Shown here piece by piece: positions 44,813 to 54,257 of a DNA stretch of 64,000 bases (the first letter of the stretch is position 1; each line of letters starts with the position of its first letter). This DNA comes from Marine Group I thaumarchaeote SCGC AAA799-D11 (GTDB taxonomy: Archaea; Thermoproteota; Nitrososphaeria; Nitrososphaerales; Nitrosopumilaceae): assembly GCA_000746765.1 (NCBI GenBank), contig JOSY01000033.1, positions 62,001 to 126,000 of the forward strand. Reading direction: 5' to 3'. The notes under the pieces were generated by a model that was not told where the DNA came from, made no database searches, and saw only the letters and a program-made list of their open reading frames with translations. Made by a program: the position numbers and the translations under genes.

Positions 44813-44832
44813 TATTTTCATATTCGAAAATA
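44813..44832. promoter_or_regulatory. Palindrome at the start of the NTF2-like gene
   Basis: TATTTTC (44813-44819) and GAAAATA (44826-44832) are perfect seven-base arms with a six-base spacer, ending five bases before the TTG start at 44838. It is placed to block or recruit transcription initiation. Confidence 0.4.
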
Positions 44833-44837
44833 CGGTT

Positions 44838-45242
44838 TTGTCAGATAGTGAAGAGATCATCAAAGTAATTGAAGTATTATTTCAGGCAGGAATCACAAAA
44901 GATACATCAGTTCTAAAAGACATCCATCTAAACGACCCAAAATTTTCTAGTTTTAGTGATTTACCACCATATGATCTGAAAGATTATCAAAACACCATAG
45001 AGTTAGAAGAGCTCAAGTTTGTCAGCATTTCAGATTATAGTTATGAAATAAAGAATCCAAAAATCAGTATTTTTGGAGATTCAGCAGTTGTTGCAATGGA
45101 ACTAAATCAAAAAGGAATGCTGGTAGACACAAAAGCATACACCGGAGAACATATGGAGATTCAAGGAAGAGCAACTTTTGTTTTAGTAAAGCAACCAACA
45201 TGGAAAATTGCACATATTCATCTATCAAAGATTAATGGATGA
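44838..45242 (+). CDS. NTF2-like (SnoaL-type) protein (134 aa)
   Basis: The order of one helical N-terminal segment and a C-terminal sheet (KISIFGDSAVVAMELNQKG, then GRATFVLVKQPTWKIAHIHL) fits the NTF2-like fold used by DUF4440 and SnoaL proteins. No catalytic residues can be assigned. The start is TTG. It is divergent from ilvB and stops one base before the repeat-tailed aldolase gene. Confidence 0.7.
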   Translation: MSDSEEIIKVIEVLFQAGITKDTSVLKDIHLNDPKFSSFSDLPPYDLKDYQNTIELEELKFVSISDYSYEIKNPKISIFGDSAVVAMELNQKGMLVDTKAYTGEHMEIQGRATFVLVKQPTWKIAHIHLSKING

Positions 45243-45243
45243 A

Positions 45244-46209
45244 TTAGTTCTTTTTTGGTTGGGAGTTATTTTGTGGTTTGTTTGATTTGTTTTGATTAGG
45301 TTTTTTGCCTTTTGATTTGTTTTGATTAGGTTTTTTGCCTTTTGATTTGTTTTGATTAGGTTTTTTGCCTTTTGATTTGTTTTGATTAGGTTTTTGGCCT
45401 TTTGATTTTTGTTTTTTACCTGATTCTTCGTTTGATAGTTTTTTGTATAATTTGAAAGCTTGATCAACATTTGCATTTTGGTGAATGATTGCTCTTGTTG
45501 CTCTAATCATGGCAACAGGATGTTCAGATTGCCAGATGTTTCTTCCCATATCAACACCAACAGCACCTGCTTTTACAGCATTGTAAGTTAGTTGTAATGC
45601 ATCGCGTTCTGGGATTTTCTTTCCCCCTGCAACAATAATGGGAACAGGGCAAGATTCAACAACTTTTTCAAAGTTTTCACAATAGTATGTTTTTACAATA
45701 TGTGCGCCTTGTTCAGCTGCCATTCTACATGCTAATGAAAGATATCTTGCATCCTTTCCCAATTCTTTTCCTACTGCAGTTACGGCCAATACTGGAATTC
45801 CGTATTGTTCTGCTTCACTGACTAATTTTCCTAGATTTACAACTGTTTGATATTCATATTTTGAGCCTACAAAGATAGACATTGCAAGTGCACTAGCGTT
45901 TAGTCTAATTGCATCTTGAATTGATACTGTAATATCTTCTTGAGACAAGTCTTCTCCAATAATGCTAGAGCCACCAGATACACGAAGTACCATAGGAGTG
46001 TCAGTTTCTGCAGGAACAGATGTTCTCTGAACACCTCTAGTCAACATCAAAGAATCACAATGTTTCAACAAAGGTGCAATTGCCTTTTTTGGATTTTCTA
46101 GCTTTTCAGTTGGGCCAAGAAAATATCCATGATCAACTGCTAACATTAGTGCACGATTGTTATGTGGTTTAATTATACTAGATAAGCGGTTTTTTAATCC
46201 CCAATCCAT
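45244..46209 (-). CDS. LsrF/DhnA-type class I aldolase with lysine-rich repeat tail
   Basis: Residues 1-262 resemble LsrF and archaeal class I aldolases: DWGLKNRLSSI, LAVDHGYFLGPTEKL, LTRGVQRTSVP, the Schiff-base lysine in HIVKTYYCENF, VAGGKKIPERDALQ and GVDMGRNIWQSEHPVAM. LsrF is a thiolase of autoinducer-2 breakdown; relatives make aromatic-pathway precursors, so the reaction here is open. The last 60 or so residues are a Lys/Asn/Gln tail with four copies of a ten-residue unit like KSKGKKPNQN, not usual for the family. The zinc dehydrogenase gene lies 37 bases upstream on the same strand. Confidence 0.82.
   Translation of the reverse strand: MDWGLKNRLSSIIKPHNNRALMLAVDHGYFLGPTEKLENPKKAIAPLLKHCDSLMLTRGVQRTSVPAETDTPMVLRVSGGSSIIGEDLSQEDITVSIQDAIRLNASALAMSIFVGSKYEYQTVVNLGKLVSEAEQYGIPVLAVTAVGKELGKDARYLSLACRMAAEQGAHIVKTYYCENFEKVVESCPVPIIVAGGKKIPERDALQLTYNAVKAGAVGVDMGRNIWQSEHPVAMIRATRAIIHQNANVDQAFKLYKKLSNEESGKKQKSKGQKPNQNKSKGKKPNQNKSKGKKPNQNKSKGKKPNQNKSNKPQNNSQPKKN
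45281..45410. repeat. 30-base tandem repeat encoding the aldolase tail
   Basis: Three exact 30-base units span 45301-45390, with partial or diverged copies on both sides. The unit is ten codons, so gain or loss of copies keeps the frame. It codes for the Lys-rich tail of the LsrF-like protein. Exact identity at the DNA level implies recent slippage. Confidence 0.9.
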
Positions 46210-46246
46210 ATTTCATCGAATTTGAAATGCCTTTCTTAAGCCTTTC

Positions 46247-47275
46247 TTATTTTGTTATGATTATTTTCATTGCATTTTCACCACTGCGTGCATGATCAAA
46301 TGCTTTCTGAGTATCATCAATTGTGTAAGTATGTGTGATTAATTGTTTGACATCAATTTGGGAGGACTCAATTAGATTCAATGCTTCTTTGGTATCATTA
46401 TCAGATGCAGCATAACTAGTAACAAGAGTAATTTCTTTTGAATAGATTTTACTCATATCTAAATCCATTTTTGCTCCTTTTGAAGGAACACCAAACATCA
46501 TCACAGCCCCACCTTTTCGAACCATGTCAATTGCATCATCAAGGGCTTTAAGACTACTAGTTGCAACAATAGCAACATCTACTCCTCTATTTTCAGTATG
46601 ACCTAAGATTTTTTGTTTCCTAGTTTCATCAGTAGAATTGATAGATTCTGTAATATTGAATTTTTTTGCAAAATCTAATCGGAAATCATTAACATCAAAA
46701 CAGAAAATTTTTGAGAATTTTTTTGCTTGAGCAAGCATAACATGCATCATTCCAGTAGGACCAACACCAAAGATTGCAGCACTGTCTCCTTCTTGATAAG
46801 AGAATTTTGTCCAAGCCCGAACACAACATGCAAGGGGTTCAATCATTGCTGCTTCTTCAAAACTAAGAGAATCAGATATTTTCAAAACCCCTCCATGAGA
46901 TACATTCCATGCAGGAACCACATATTGTTCAGATAAACCACATGGAGATAGATTGGTTTCATAGTATTTTTTGCACATTGTTTCATTTCCATGATTGCAA
47001 AAATGACAGTCATAACAAGGAACATGATGATGAGTAAACACTCTGTCACCTTTTTTGAATTCAGCTACATCAGAACCAACATCTAAAACCACACCTGCAG
47101 GTTCATGACCTAAACGCATTGATGGTTGTCCATATTGTCCAAATACTTTTTCTAAATCAGAACCACAGATCCCACATGCATGCATCTGAACTAAAATATC
47201 ACCTGATTCCAGAGAAGGATTTTCTGTTTCACTAACAGAAATCACAGATGGTTCTTTAACAGACGCAGTTTTCAT
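46247..47275 (-). CDS. Zinc-dependent alcohol/polyol dehydrogenase (MDR family)
   Basis: A 342-residue medium-chain dehydrogenase. Catalytic zinc site HACGICGSDLE and GHEPAGVV; structural zinc cysteines CYDCHFCNHGNETMC; coenzyme-binding FGVGPTGMMHVMLAQ. It resembles threonine or sorbitol dehydrogenases; the substrate is not determinable. It is upstream of the LsrF-like aldolase, and the two may act on one sugar-phosphate-like compound. Confidence 0.88.
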   Translation of the reverse strand: MKTASVKEPSVISVSETENPSLESGDILVQMHACGICGSDLEKVFGQYGQPSMRLGHEPAGVVLDVGSDVAEFKKGDRVFTHHHVPCYDCHFCNHGNETMCKKYYETNLSPCGLSEQYVVPAWNVSHGGVLKISDSLSFEEAAMIEPLACCVRAWTKFSYQEGDSAAIFGVGPTGMMHVMLAQAKKFSKIFCFDVNDFRLDFAKKFNITESINSTDETRKQKILGHTENRGVDVAIVATSSLKALDDAIDMVRKGGAVMMFGVPSKGAKMDLDMSKIYSKEITLVTSYAASDNDTKEALNLIESSQIDVKQLITHTYTIDDTQKAFDHARSGENAMKIIITK

Positions 47276-47312
47276 GATGAGTCATTAGAAAATTGAGTAT
47301 AAGTAGATTAAA

Positions 47313-47606
47313 TCAAACACCGAGAATCTTCTTTAGCATTACCCTATAGTCAACTTCGGTTTTCTCACTGCCTGTTGCAGGTAATGCAAATACCAAAGTA
47401 GATTTTTCAGCTCTTAACGCAGTTAACTCATCATTGATAGATTCAGTGATATCATCACTAACTAGAATCAATCCTACATCAGAGTCATCAGTCAGTTTCT
47501 TGATATCTTCTAATGCCTTCTGAGGAGATTCGGAGATAATACCTGGAACACCAGCTAACTGAAAGCTGGTTACGAATGATTTGCTTCCCACAGTGAATAT
47601 TTTCAC
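47313..47606 (-). CDS. atpF: V/A-type ATP synthase subunit F
   Basis: A 97-residue subunit F: MKIFTVGSKSFVTSFQLAGV start, LILVSDDITESINDEL, and the typical short C-terminal part. It sits on the rotor stalk of the archaeal ATP synthase. No other subunit gene is in the window on either side, so it is separated from the rest of the complex. Confidence 0.85.
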   Translation of the reverse strand: MKIFTVGSKSFVTSFQLAGVPGIISESPQKALEDIKKLTDDSDVGLILVSDDITESINDELTALRAEKSTLVFALPATGSEKTEVDYRVMLKKILGV

Positions 47607-47695
47607 AAATTAAATTTTTGTGCATTCTAATTTAACCCTTTTTGGAACATAGCAGATCAGGAAAGGTTGATTTAGTTTAAAAAATTAGTAATTTC

Positions 47696-47995
47696 ATGGC
47701 AGAAATTGACACTCAAAAAGACGTCTATCTATTCTTGCATGGAAAAATGGATCTTAGAGAAAAAGCAACAAATGCATTAACTGCAAAAGGATTTGCAGCA
47801 GAGAAAATAACAATGGCATCTCCAAACAAAGTTGGAAATGTTGGAGATTATATGGCAATGTTATGGAGACCACCCACACCAGATCAAATCAAAATTCAAC
47901 AAATAACCAAAGTTGAAGAAGTAGAACCAGAAGGAATGATAGGTCTTTGGAAAGGAGTTTCACAAGAAGATATAGAATCTATTCCACTAGGATAA
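47696..47995 (+). CDS. Conserved hypothetical protein (99 aa)
   Basis: Alpha/beta soluble protein (MAEIDTQKDVYLFLHGKMD at the start, then MAMLWRPPTPDQIKIQ). No recognised family. It is divergent from atpF and convergent with the next gene two bases on. A segment VEEVEPEGMIGLWKGVSQED ends it. Confidence 0.65.
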   Translation: MAEIDTQKDVYLFLHGKMDLREKATNALTAKGFAAEKITMASPNKVGNVGDYMAMLWRPPTPDQIKIQQITKVEEVEPEGMIGLWKGVSQEDIESIPLG

Positions 47996-47997
47996 AC

Positions 47998-48258
47998 TCA
48001 ACTAAATCCAGCACCAAAATCAGAGCCCTTGTCTAAAAGGTCACCAGAATCTGAACTTTTTAATTTTCTAAATAACAATGTCTCATAAACGAGTTTCATT
48101 GCATCTTCATCATTTAGGTTACAGTCTTCTTTAATTTGATTTTTGTATTTTTCTAATTTTCCTGAATCTTGTTCATCAGGGGAAACACCATCATGAACCA
48201 TTAGATTGGCTATCTTTTCAATTTCAGAATTTCGTTGTTCTTCATCCATATTTGGCAA
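47998..48258 (-). CDS. Hypothetical acidic protein (86 aa)
   Basis: An acidic, predicted helical protein (MPNMDEEQRNSEIEKIANLM at the start) with a disordered Gly/Asp/Ser tail. It follows the SWIM gene on the same strand, 39 bases away. No family recognised. Confidence 0.6.
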   Translation of the reverse strand: MPNMDEEQRNSEIEKIANLMVHDGVSPDEQDSGKLEKYKNQIKEDCNLNDEDAMKLVYETLLFRKLKSSDSGDLLDKGSDFGAGFS

Positions 48259-48297
48259 TAAATTTTCTAGTTATTAATACATTCGAATAAAAAATCA

Positions 48298-48600
48298 TTA
48301 CAAATCTGAAAGCAATCCTAAAAGGAAATCAGAAAACTCATCATCAGAAAAAATAATTTTTTCGACTTTGTTTTCATTTTGAGCAAGCTTTACTGAATCT
48401 AAATGATAACAAGTCTCCTTTCCGTTTAATTTACCAAAATAAAATCCAGGACAAGAGCAGTAAAGGCCAGATGGATCAACCCAATGTTCTTCACCCTTTC
48501 CAACTACAGTCCAAATCTTCCTTTGACTAGGCTCAAAAACATGTAGTTTTACTCGTTTTTCTGAAACAAGAGATTCAATTCTATCAGGGTCTTTGTTCAC
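48298..48600 (-). CDS. SWIM zinc-finger protein (100 aa)
   Basis: A SWIM-type zinc site: C48 and C50 (YCSCPGFYF), then C64 and H66 (CYHLDS), giving CxC...CxH. The N-terminal half has beta strands (RVKLHVFEPSQRKIWTVVG), as in archaeal SWIM proteins; the tail is acidic. SWIM domains bind DNA or proteins. The divergent neighbour is an Mre11/SbcD-like phosphoesterase, so a nucleic-acid context is plausible. Confidence 0.85.
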   Translation of the reverse strand: MNKDPDRIESLVSEKRVKLHVFEPSQRKIWTVVGKGEEHWVDPSGLYCSCPGFYFGKLNGKETCYHLDSVKLAQNENKVEKIIFSDDEFSDFLLGLLSDL

Positions 48601-48634
48601 AAGAATTTAATCAGATATCTGCAGTATAACTTTG

Positions 48635-49384
48635 ATGTTACAAACCAGAATCATACCATCAAAACCGGCATTAATTTTGGAAGGAGAGAGAAAACATCTT
48701 GTTGTAACAGATCTTCACATAGGATTTGAAAGTAGTATGGCATCAAATGAAATTTTCATTGGAAAAAATTCCACAATAAATGAAACAATTCAAGAGTTAT
48801 CACAAATGGTTGATGCAGAAAAACCTGATTCTGTGATACTACTAGGAGATGTAAAATCAAGTGTTAAAAGTATCTCAAAAAGCGAATGGGATGAAGTTCC
48901 ATTGTTTTTTGAAAAAATGAGTGAAAAATGTGAAGTGGTTTTGGTTCCTGGAAATCACGATTCAAACATTTCAAGACTTGTTCCTCAAAATGTCACAATG
49001 ATTAGTTCAACTGGAATAGTAGAAGAAAATGTATTGTTAACTCACGGACACACTATGCCATCAGAGAATTTTTCACATGTAGGCAAGATAATCATGGGCC
49101 ACGTTCATCCCGTTTTTTTTCAAGAAGATTCTGTAATAAATGGACAAAGGGTTTGGGTTTCAATGAAAATAGAAAAAGAAAAAATTTTTCCAAACAAATC
49201 AGGAGAATTAGAAATCACAATAATCCCTTCATTTAACAAGTACTTTTATGCAACTCATAGAAAAAAATACAAAAAATCAATTTCCCCAATAATAGACAGA
49301 ATAAAATCAGTTGCAAAGGCAAGAATTGTTACACTTGATGGGACAATTATTGGGAATGAATCAATTATTGATCAAGTTTTGTGA
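48635..49384 (+). CDS. Metallophosphoesterase (COG1407 type)
   Basis: A 249-residue calcineurin-like phosphoesterase. Metal motifs are DLHIG, LLGDVK, VPGNHDSN, LTHGHT and MGHVHPV. It matches the COG1407 family, related to the ligase-associated nuclease/phosphodiesterase group and often near DNA-repair helicases. A TTG one codon upstream is in frame; ATG at 48635 is chosen. It is divergent from the SWIM gene and convergent with carB, three bases apart. Confidence 0.88.
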   Translation: MLQTRIIPSKPALILEGERKHLVVTDLHIGFESSMASNEIFIGKNSTINETIQELSQMVDAEKPDSVILLGDVKSSVKSISKSEWDEVPLFFEKMSEKCEVVLVPGNHDSNISRLVPQNVTMISSTGIVEENVLLTHGHTMPSENFSHVGKIIMGHVHPVFFQEDSVINGQRVWVSMKIEKEKIFPNKSGELEITIIPSFNKYFYATHRKKYKKSISPIIDRIKSVAKARIVTLDGTIIGNESIIDQVL

Positions 49385-49387
49385 TAA

Positions 49388-52300
49388 TTACTCAAGAACA
49401 TCATATGGCTCAATAGGATCTTTTGTTGTTTCATTATGTTGAAGCCATTCAAGAGTCTTAACAAAAGAATCTGCCAACTCGAGTGTAGTAAGAACAGGAA
49501 TTCCCAATTCCAAAGATTTTCTTCGTATTTGATATTCATCATCTAACATTCCAACATATTTTTCCAAAGATAACGTACTTGGAATATTTATGATAAAGTC
49601 AATTTTTTTCTCATAAAGCAAATCAGAGATGTTTGGTTTTCGTTCTGGCTCTGAAATTTTGTGTACAATTTCAACATCACCAATTTTTTCTTCAAAGAAT
49701 TCAGCAGTGTGTTCAGTTGCTAATATTTTAAATCCTAATTGTTTAAGCTTGGCAATACTTGGCAAAAGTTTTTCTTTATTTGCAGAACCGCCAACAGTTA
49801 CAAGTGCAGTTCCCTTATCAGGAAGATTGTATCCAACAGAAGTCAAACCTTTTGATAACGCATCATAGAAACTACTACCAAAACATGCAGCCTCACCAGT
49901 TGACTGCATCTCGACACCTAATGCAATATCTGCACCATCTAGTTGCATGAATGAAAATTGAGGTACTTTGATTCCATAGTTGTGAATCTTTTGCCATTTA
50001 TTTTCAGGGATTTTAGGAAGTGGTTTGTCCAAAATAGCCTTAGATGCAAGTGAAATCAGGTTGGTTTTTACTAGTTTTGAGACAAATGGCATGGAACGCG
50101 AAGCGCGAATGTTTAGCTCAATGACATAGACATGATCATCATGAATTAGAAATTGCAGGTTAAATGGACCTTTGATATTAAAGGTCAGTGCAATCTTTTT
50201 TGTATAATCATTAATTGTTTCAATTATTTTGTTGTTTAACCTCCAAGGAGGGATACACATCATTGCATCGCCAGAGTGTACACCAGCTGAATCAATGTGT
50301 TCGACTATTGCGCCAATAACAACTTCTTTTCCGTTACTGATTCCATCAACATCTACTTCAAGTGAATTTAACATGAATTTTGAGATTACAACTGGATGAT
50401 CAGGAGAAACATCTGTTGCTTCTTTGACATATGTTTTTAGTTCATCTTGAGACCATACAACTTTCATTGCAGCGCCAGACAAAACGTAAGATGGTCTAAC
50501 AATTACAGGGAATCCAACTTCTTGTGCAAAGTTCTTTGCTTCATTAAGGTTTGAAAATGCTTGCCATTTTGGTTGTTGAATATGTAATTTATCAAGTTCA
50601 GCACTGAATTTTGAACGGTCTTCAGCTCTATCAACATCTATTGCACTTGTTCCCATAATATTGATTCCGCGCTGTGCAAGTCCAGGAGTCAAATTATTGG
50701 CAGTTTGTCCACCAACACAAGTGATTACACCTTTTGGATTTTCAAACTCTGTAATGTCAAGAATCCGTTCTTGAGTTAATTCTTCAAAGTATAATCTTGT
50801 ACAAATATCATAATCAGTTGAAACAGTTTCAGGATTACAATTAACTACCGATACATTTTTCTCACCATTTTCTTGTAATCCCCATACCATGTTTACAGTT
50901 CCCCAATCAAACTCCACACTACTTCCAATTCTGTAAGGACCAGCACCAACAACGATTATTCCTTTCTCAGTGTCAGGAACTTCAATATCATGAGAATTTC
51001 CACCATAGGTAAGATAGAGGTAGTTTGTGACAGCAGGCCATTCTGCAGCCAAGGTATCAATTTGCTTCACAGAAGGAATTACACCTAATTTTTTGCGGAT
51101 TTCACGCACTTCATCAGGAGTTTTGTCCTTTAATCGTGCAATCTGCTTATCTGAGAAGCCCATCTTTTTGGCATTCCACATCATAGATTCATCAAGTTCA
51201 GATTCTTTGAGTTTTGATTCAGTGTCAACTATGTTTTGGATTTTTTCTATAAACCAAGGATCAATTGCAGATAGTTTGTAGATTCTCTCAACAGATATTC
51301 CCATCTTTAGCGCAATTGCAACATTGTACAATATTTGATCATCATGATGAGATAGTTTGTATTCAATTTCTTCTTCAGTGTATGTTTGGCCGTTTGCACG
51401 ATTCAAAACAAGTCCATCATTTCCAATGTCAAGCATTCTGATTGCTTTTTGTAAAGATTCTTCAAAGGTTCTACCAACTGCCATGACTTCTCCAACAGAT
51501 TTCATAGTAACTCCAAGTTTACGATTAACAAGTTCAAATTTTGAGAAATCCCATCGAGGGTGTTTGCATACAATATAATCAAGGGAGGGTTCAAAACATG
51601 CAGTGGTACTTTTTGTAATTCTGTTTACAAGTTCAGATAAACTATAACCTAAACCAATTTTTGCAGACATGTATGCAAGTGGGTAACCAGTTGCTTTACT
51701 TGCAAGAGCTGATGAACGTGACAAACGAGGATTGATTTCAATTGCAACATATCTATCAGAGTCAGAATCTAACGCATATTGAATATTACATTCTCCAACT
51801 ATTCCAACATGTTTTGTGGCACGCAATGCTGCTGAACGTAACATGTGGTATTCGTGATTGTCAATTGTTTGTGATGGCGCAACCACAATATTATCACCAG
51901 TGTGAACTTTCATTGAAAGAACATTTTCCATGTTACACACAATCACATTATTGCCATCATAGTCTTGCATTACTTCATACTCGATTTGTTTCCAGTGACC
52001 AATGTACTCTTCAATTAAGACTTGCCCCACAAGACTTGCCTTTAGTCCTCGTTCAACAATTTCATGTAGTTCAATCTCATTGTGTGCAATACCACCGCCA
52101 CGGCCACCCAGAGTATAGGCCACTCTAATTATGACAGGATAAGATAGTTCTTCAGCGACCTTCTTTGCATCATCAAAGTTGGTTACAGTCTTGCTTTTGA
52201 GCACAGGAACTCCTGCTTCATTCATCTGATCCTTGAAAAGCTGTCTGTCTTCAGTGTTTTTGATGCCTTGAACCTGAGTTCCAAGAACACTTACTCCATA

Positions 52301-52630
52301 TTTTTTGAGAACACCTGCTTCTTCAAGTTTAACTCCACAATTTAGAGCAGTCTGTCCACCATATGCCAACATGATTCCATCAGGTCTTTCTTTTTCGACA
52401 ATGGATTCAACATACGATGGGTTTACTGGTAGAAGATACACTTGATCTGCAAATCTAGTATCTGTTTGGATTGTTGCAATGTTTGGATTAATTAGAACAC
52501 TTTTGATTCCATCTTCATGGATTGCTTTAAGACATTGACTTCCTGAATAATCAAATTCCCCAGCTTCACCAATTTTAATTGCCCCACTACCAAGTACTAA
52601 GATTTTTTTTAGAGATTCATTTTTTGGCAA
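49388..52630 (-). CDS. carB: Carbamoyl-phosphate synthase, large subunit
   Basis: A 1080-residue enzyme with two ATP-grasp halves and a C-terminal MGS-like regulatory domain. Seen are KILVLGSGAIKIGEAGEFDY, GGRGGGIAHN and INPRLSRSSALASKATGYP in the first half, with GPYRIGSSVEFDW and LNIRASRSMPFVSK in the second. It is full length. It makes carbamoyl phosphate for arginine and pyrimidine synthesis. The gene starts three bases after carA. Confidence 0.97.
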   Translation of the reverse strand: MPKNESLKKILVLGSGAIKIGEAGEFDYSGSQCLKAIHEDGIKSVLINPNIATIQTDTRFADQVYLLPVNPSYVESIVEKERPDGIMLAYGGQTALNCGVKLEEAGVLKKYGVSVLGTQVQGIKNTEDRQLFKDQMNEAGVPVLKSKTVTNFDDAKKVAEELSYPVIIRVAYTLGGRGGGIAHNEIELHEIVERGLKASLVGQVLIEEYIGHWKQIEYEVMQDYDGNNVIVCNMENVLSMKVHTGDNIVVAPSQTIDNHEYHMLRSAALRATKHVGIVGECNIQYALDSDSDRYVAIEINPRLSRSSALASKATGYPLAYMSAKIGLGYSLSELVNRITKSTTACFEPSLDYIVCKHPRWDFSKFELVNRKLGVTMKSVGEVMAVGRTFEESLQKAIRMLDIGNDGLVLNRANGQTYTEEEIEYKLSHHDDQILYNVAIALKMGISVERIYKLSAIDPWFIEKIQNIVDTESKLKESELDESMMWNAKKMGFSDKQIARLKDKTPDEVREIRKKLGVIPSVKQIDTLAAEWPAVTNYLYLTYGGNSHDIEVPDTEKGIIVVGAGPYRIGSSVEFDWGTVNMVWGLQENGEKNVSVVNCNPETVSTDYDICTRLYFEELTQERILDITEFENPKGVITCVGGQTANNLTPGLAQRGINIMGTSAIDVDRAEDRSKFSAELDKLHIQQPKWQAFSNLNEAKNFAQEVGFPVIVRPSYVLSGAAMKVVWSQDELKTYVKEATDVSPDHPVVISKFMLNSLEVDVDGISNGKEVVIGAIVEHIDSAGVHSGDAMMCIPPWRLNNKIIETINDYTKKIALTFNIKGPFNLQFLIHDDHVYVIELNIRASRSMPFVSKLVKTNLISLASKAILDKPLPKIPENKWQKIHNYGIKVPQFSFMQLDGADIALGVEMQSTGEAACFGSSFYDALSKGLTSVGYNLPDKGTALVTVGGSANKEKLLPSIAKLKQLGFKILATEHTAEFFEEKIGDVEIVHKISEPERKPNISDLLYEKKIDFIINIPSTLSLEKYVGMLDDEYQIRRKSLELGIPVLTTLELADSFVKTLEWLQHNETTKDPIEPYDVLE

Positions 52631-52633
52631 TTA

Positions 52634-53788
52634 TTATTTCTCCATTAGTTTTTTAAGTTCTTCAAAGACGTACTTACAATCAAAAGGACCAGGTGCAGCT
52701 TCTGGATGAAATTGAACTGCAATACAATTTTGTGTTTTGTGTTTTATCCCTTCAACTGTTTTATCATCTGCATTTGTAAACCATAATTTAAAATCAGATT
52801 TTTCTAAAGATTCAGGTTTTATACCGTAACCATGATTCTGACTTGTGACATATACTTGATTTGTTTCTAAATTAATACATGGTTTGTTTTGTCCTCGATG
52901 CCCATACTTTAGTTTGTAAGTTTCAGTATTTCCAGCAAGTCCAATTATTTGAGCGCCTAAACAAATTCCTAATGTAGGCACATTATTTTCAATTAATTTT
53001 TTTGCTGTATCAACAGTTGCAGGGCAATTTTGTGGGTCACCAGGTCCACTACTCAACACCACACCTTTTGGATTATGAGCCATAACTTTCTCATAGGGAG
53101 TATTCCATGGAACAACTATTGCATTGTATCCTAATTCGCGAACATTTCTTACAATAGCATTTTTTGCACCAGTGTCAATTACTACAACAGATTCAGAATC
53201 ATGTCCATAGGTTTTTTCCTCTTTAGTGGAGACAGAATCCATAAATTTCTCAGAATTGTAATCAGTTGCCTCTGCCAAGTCTTTTTTGATTTTTTCAACA
53301 TCAATAGGTTCTTCAGATACAACAAGTGCGGCCATCATAACACCGCTACTTCGAAGTTTCTTAGTTACAGCTCTAGTATCAATGCCAGATATTCCAGGTA
53401 CTTTTTCATTATACATCCACTCATCCAAAGTCATTTTGAGATTCCAATGACTTGCAGTCAAAGAGAGTTCGTGAACAACAAGACCCCTAATTTGCATTAC
53501 ATTAGATTCAAAGAATTTTGAGATTCCATCCTCGTCTTTAATCTCTGGATCGGGAACACCATAATTTCCAACAAGAGGATAGGTTAGTGTAAGAATTTGA
53601 CCGTTGTAAGAAGGGTCAGTCAGAGCTTCTGTGTAGCCAACCATACCAGTGTTAAAGACAATTTCACCAAAAACAGTCGTTGAATAACCAAAACCTTGAC
53701 CGTCAAAAACGGTGCCATCATCAAAGATCAGCTTTCCATGTTTGTTTGCGTGGATTGATTTCTTTGTGGTTATTGTGACCCTCAGCAA
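52634..53788 (-). CDS. carA: Carbamoyl-phosphate synthase, small (glutaminase) subunit
   Basis: A 384-residue glutamine amidotransferase. The N-terminal CPSase domain starts with GKLIFDDGTVFDGQGFGY, and the triad is C276 in LGICLGAQIIG with His/Glu in QFHPEAAPG. It delivers ammonia to CarB. No ATG is available near the start; TTG at 53788 gives a 15-residue basic lead before the family domain. Confidence 0.95.
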   Translation of the reverse strand: MLRVTITTKKSIHANKHGKLIFDDGTVFDGQGFGYSTTVFGEIVFNTGMVGYTEALTDPSYNGQILTLTYPLVGNYGVPDPEIKDEDGISKFFESNVMQIRGLVVHELSLTASHWNLKMTLDEWMYNEKVPGISGIDTRAVTKKLRSSGVMMAALVVSEEPIDVEKIKKDLAEATDYNSEKFMDSVSTKEEKTYGHDSESVVVIDTGAKNAIVRNVRELGYNAIVVPWNTPYEKVMAHNPKGVVLSSGPGDPQNCPATVDTAKKLIENNVPTLGICLGAQIIGLAGNTETYKLKYGHRGQNKPCINLETNQVYVTSQNHGYGIKPESLEKSDFKLWFTNADDKTVEGIKHKTQNCIAVQFHPEAAPGPFDCKYVFEELKKLMEK

Positions 53789-53867
53789 TTCCGTTGTAAT
53801 ACGAATTTAAGTTTTGTGTGTATCAGAAACTTAGATTTTTGATCGCAATCAAAAGATGGCATGCAAA

Positions 53868-54248
53868 CTATGTCAAAGATTCTTGAATTTTCTGCGAATC
53901 AGTGAATTGTCTAAATTGAACAATTTTCTTATCTTGAATTAGATACACATGAGAAAATGTAATCGTGAATTCTTTATTGGTATTTGAAATTCCATGATAT
54001 TTTCCAACTACCATTACATGGTCTTTAAAATCCAAAAAGCGTTCAGGGAGGGCATGAAATTCTTTAAAGTTTGAGAGCATTTTTGGAAAATAATCTTCAA
54101 AGACAGATTTTATTCCAACATAAATCCCTCCATTGGGCATATCATCCATTGTAATCCATTCAATGTTTTCATGACAGAAATCAGAAAAATCAGTCTCTTT
54201 ATTTTGAAAAGAGATGTAAAAGTTTTTGATGAGTTCTTGGTTAGACAT
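53868..54248 (-). CDS. SnoaL-like (NTF2-fold) protein (126 aa)
   Basis: An NTF2-like fold: helical start NQELIKNFYISFQNKETDF, WITMDDMPNGGIYVGIKSV and a C-terminal sheet with VYLIQDKKIVQFRQFTDS. SnoaL proteins are small-molecule isomerases or binding proteins; substrate unknown. It begins nine bases after the cdvC stop, so it may be the last gene of that operon. Confidence 0.8.
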   Translation of the reverse strand: MSNQELIKNFYISFQNKETDFSDFCHENIEWITMDDMPNGGIYVGIKSVFEDYFPKMLSNFKEFHALPERFLDFKDHVMVVGKYHGISNTNKEFTITFSHVYLIQDKKIVQFRQFTDSQKIQESLT

Positions 54249-54257
54249 TCAAGTTTT

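Noticed and set aside
45225-45476. Repetitive 83-codon frame over the tandem repeat
   Set aside because: The 30-base unit keeps every frame open; the frame of the LsrF-like protein is the coding one.
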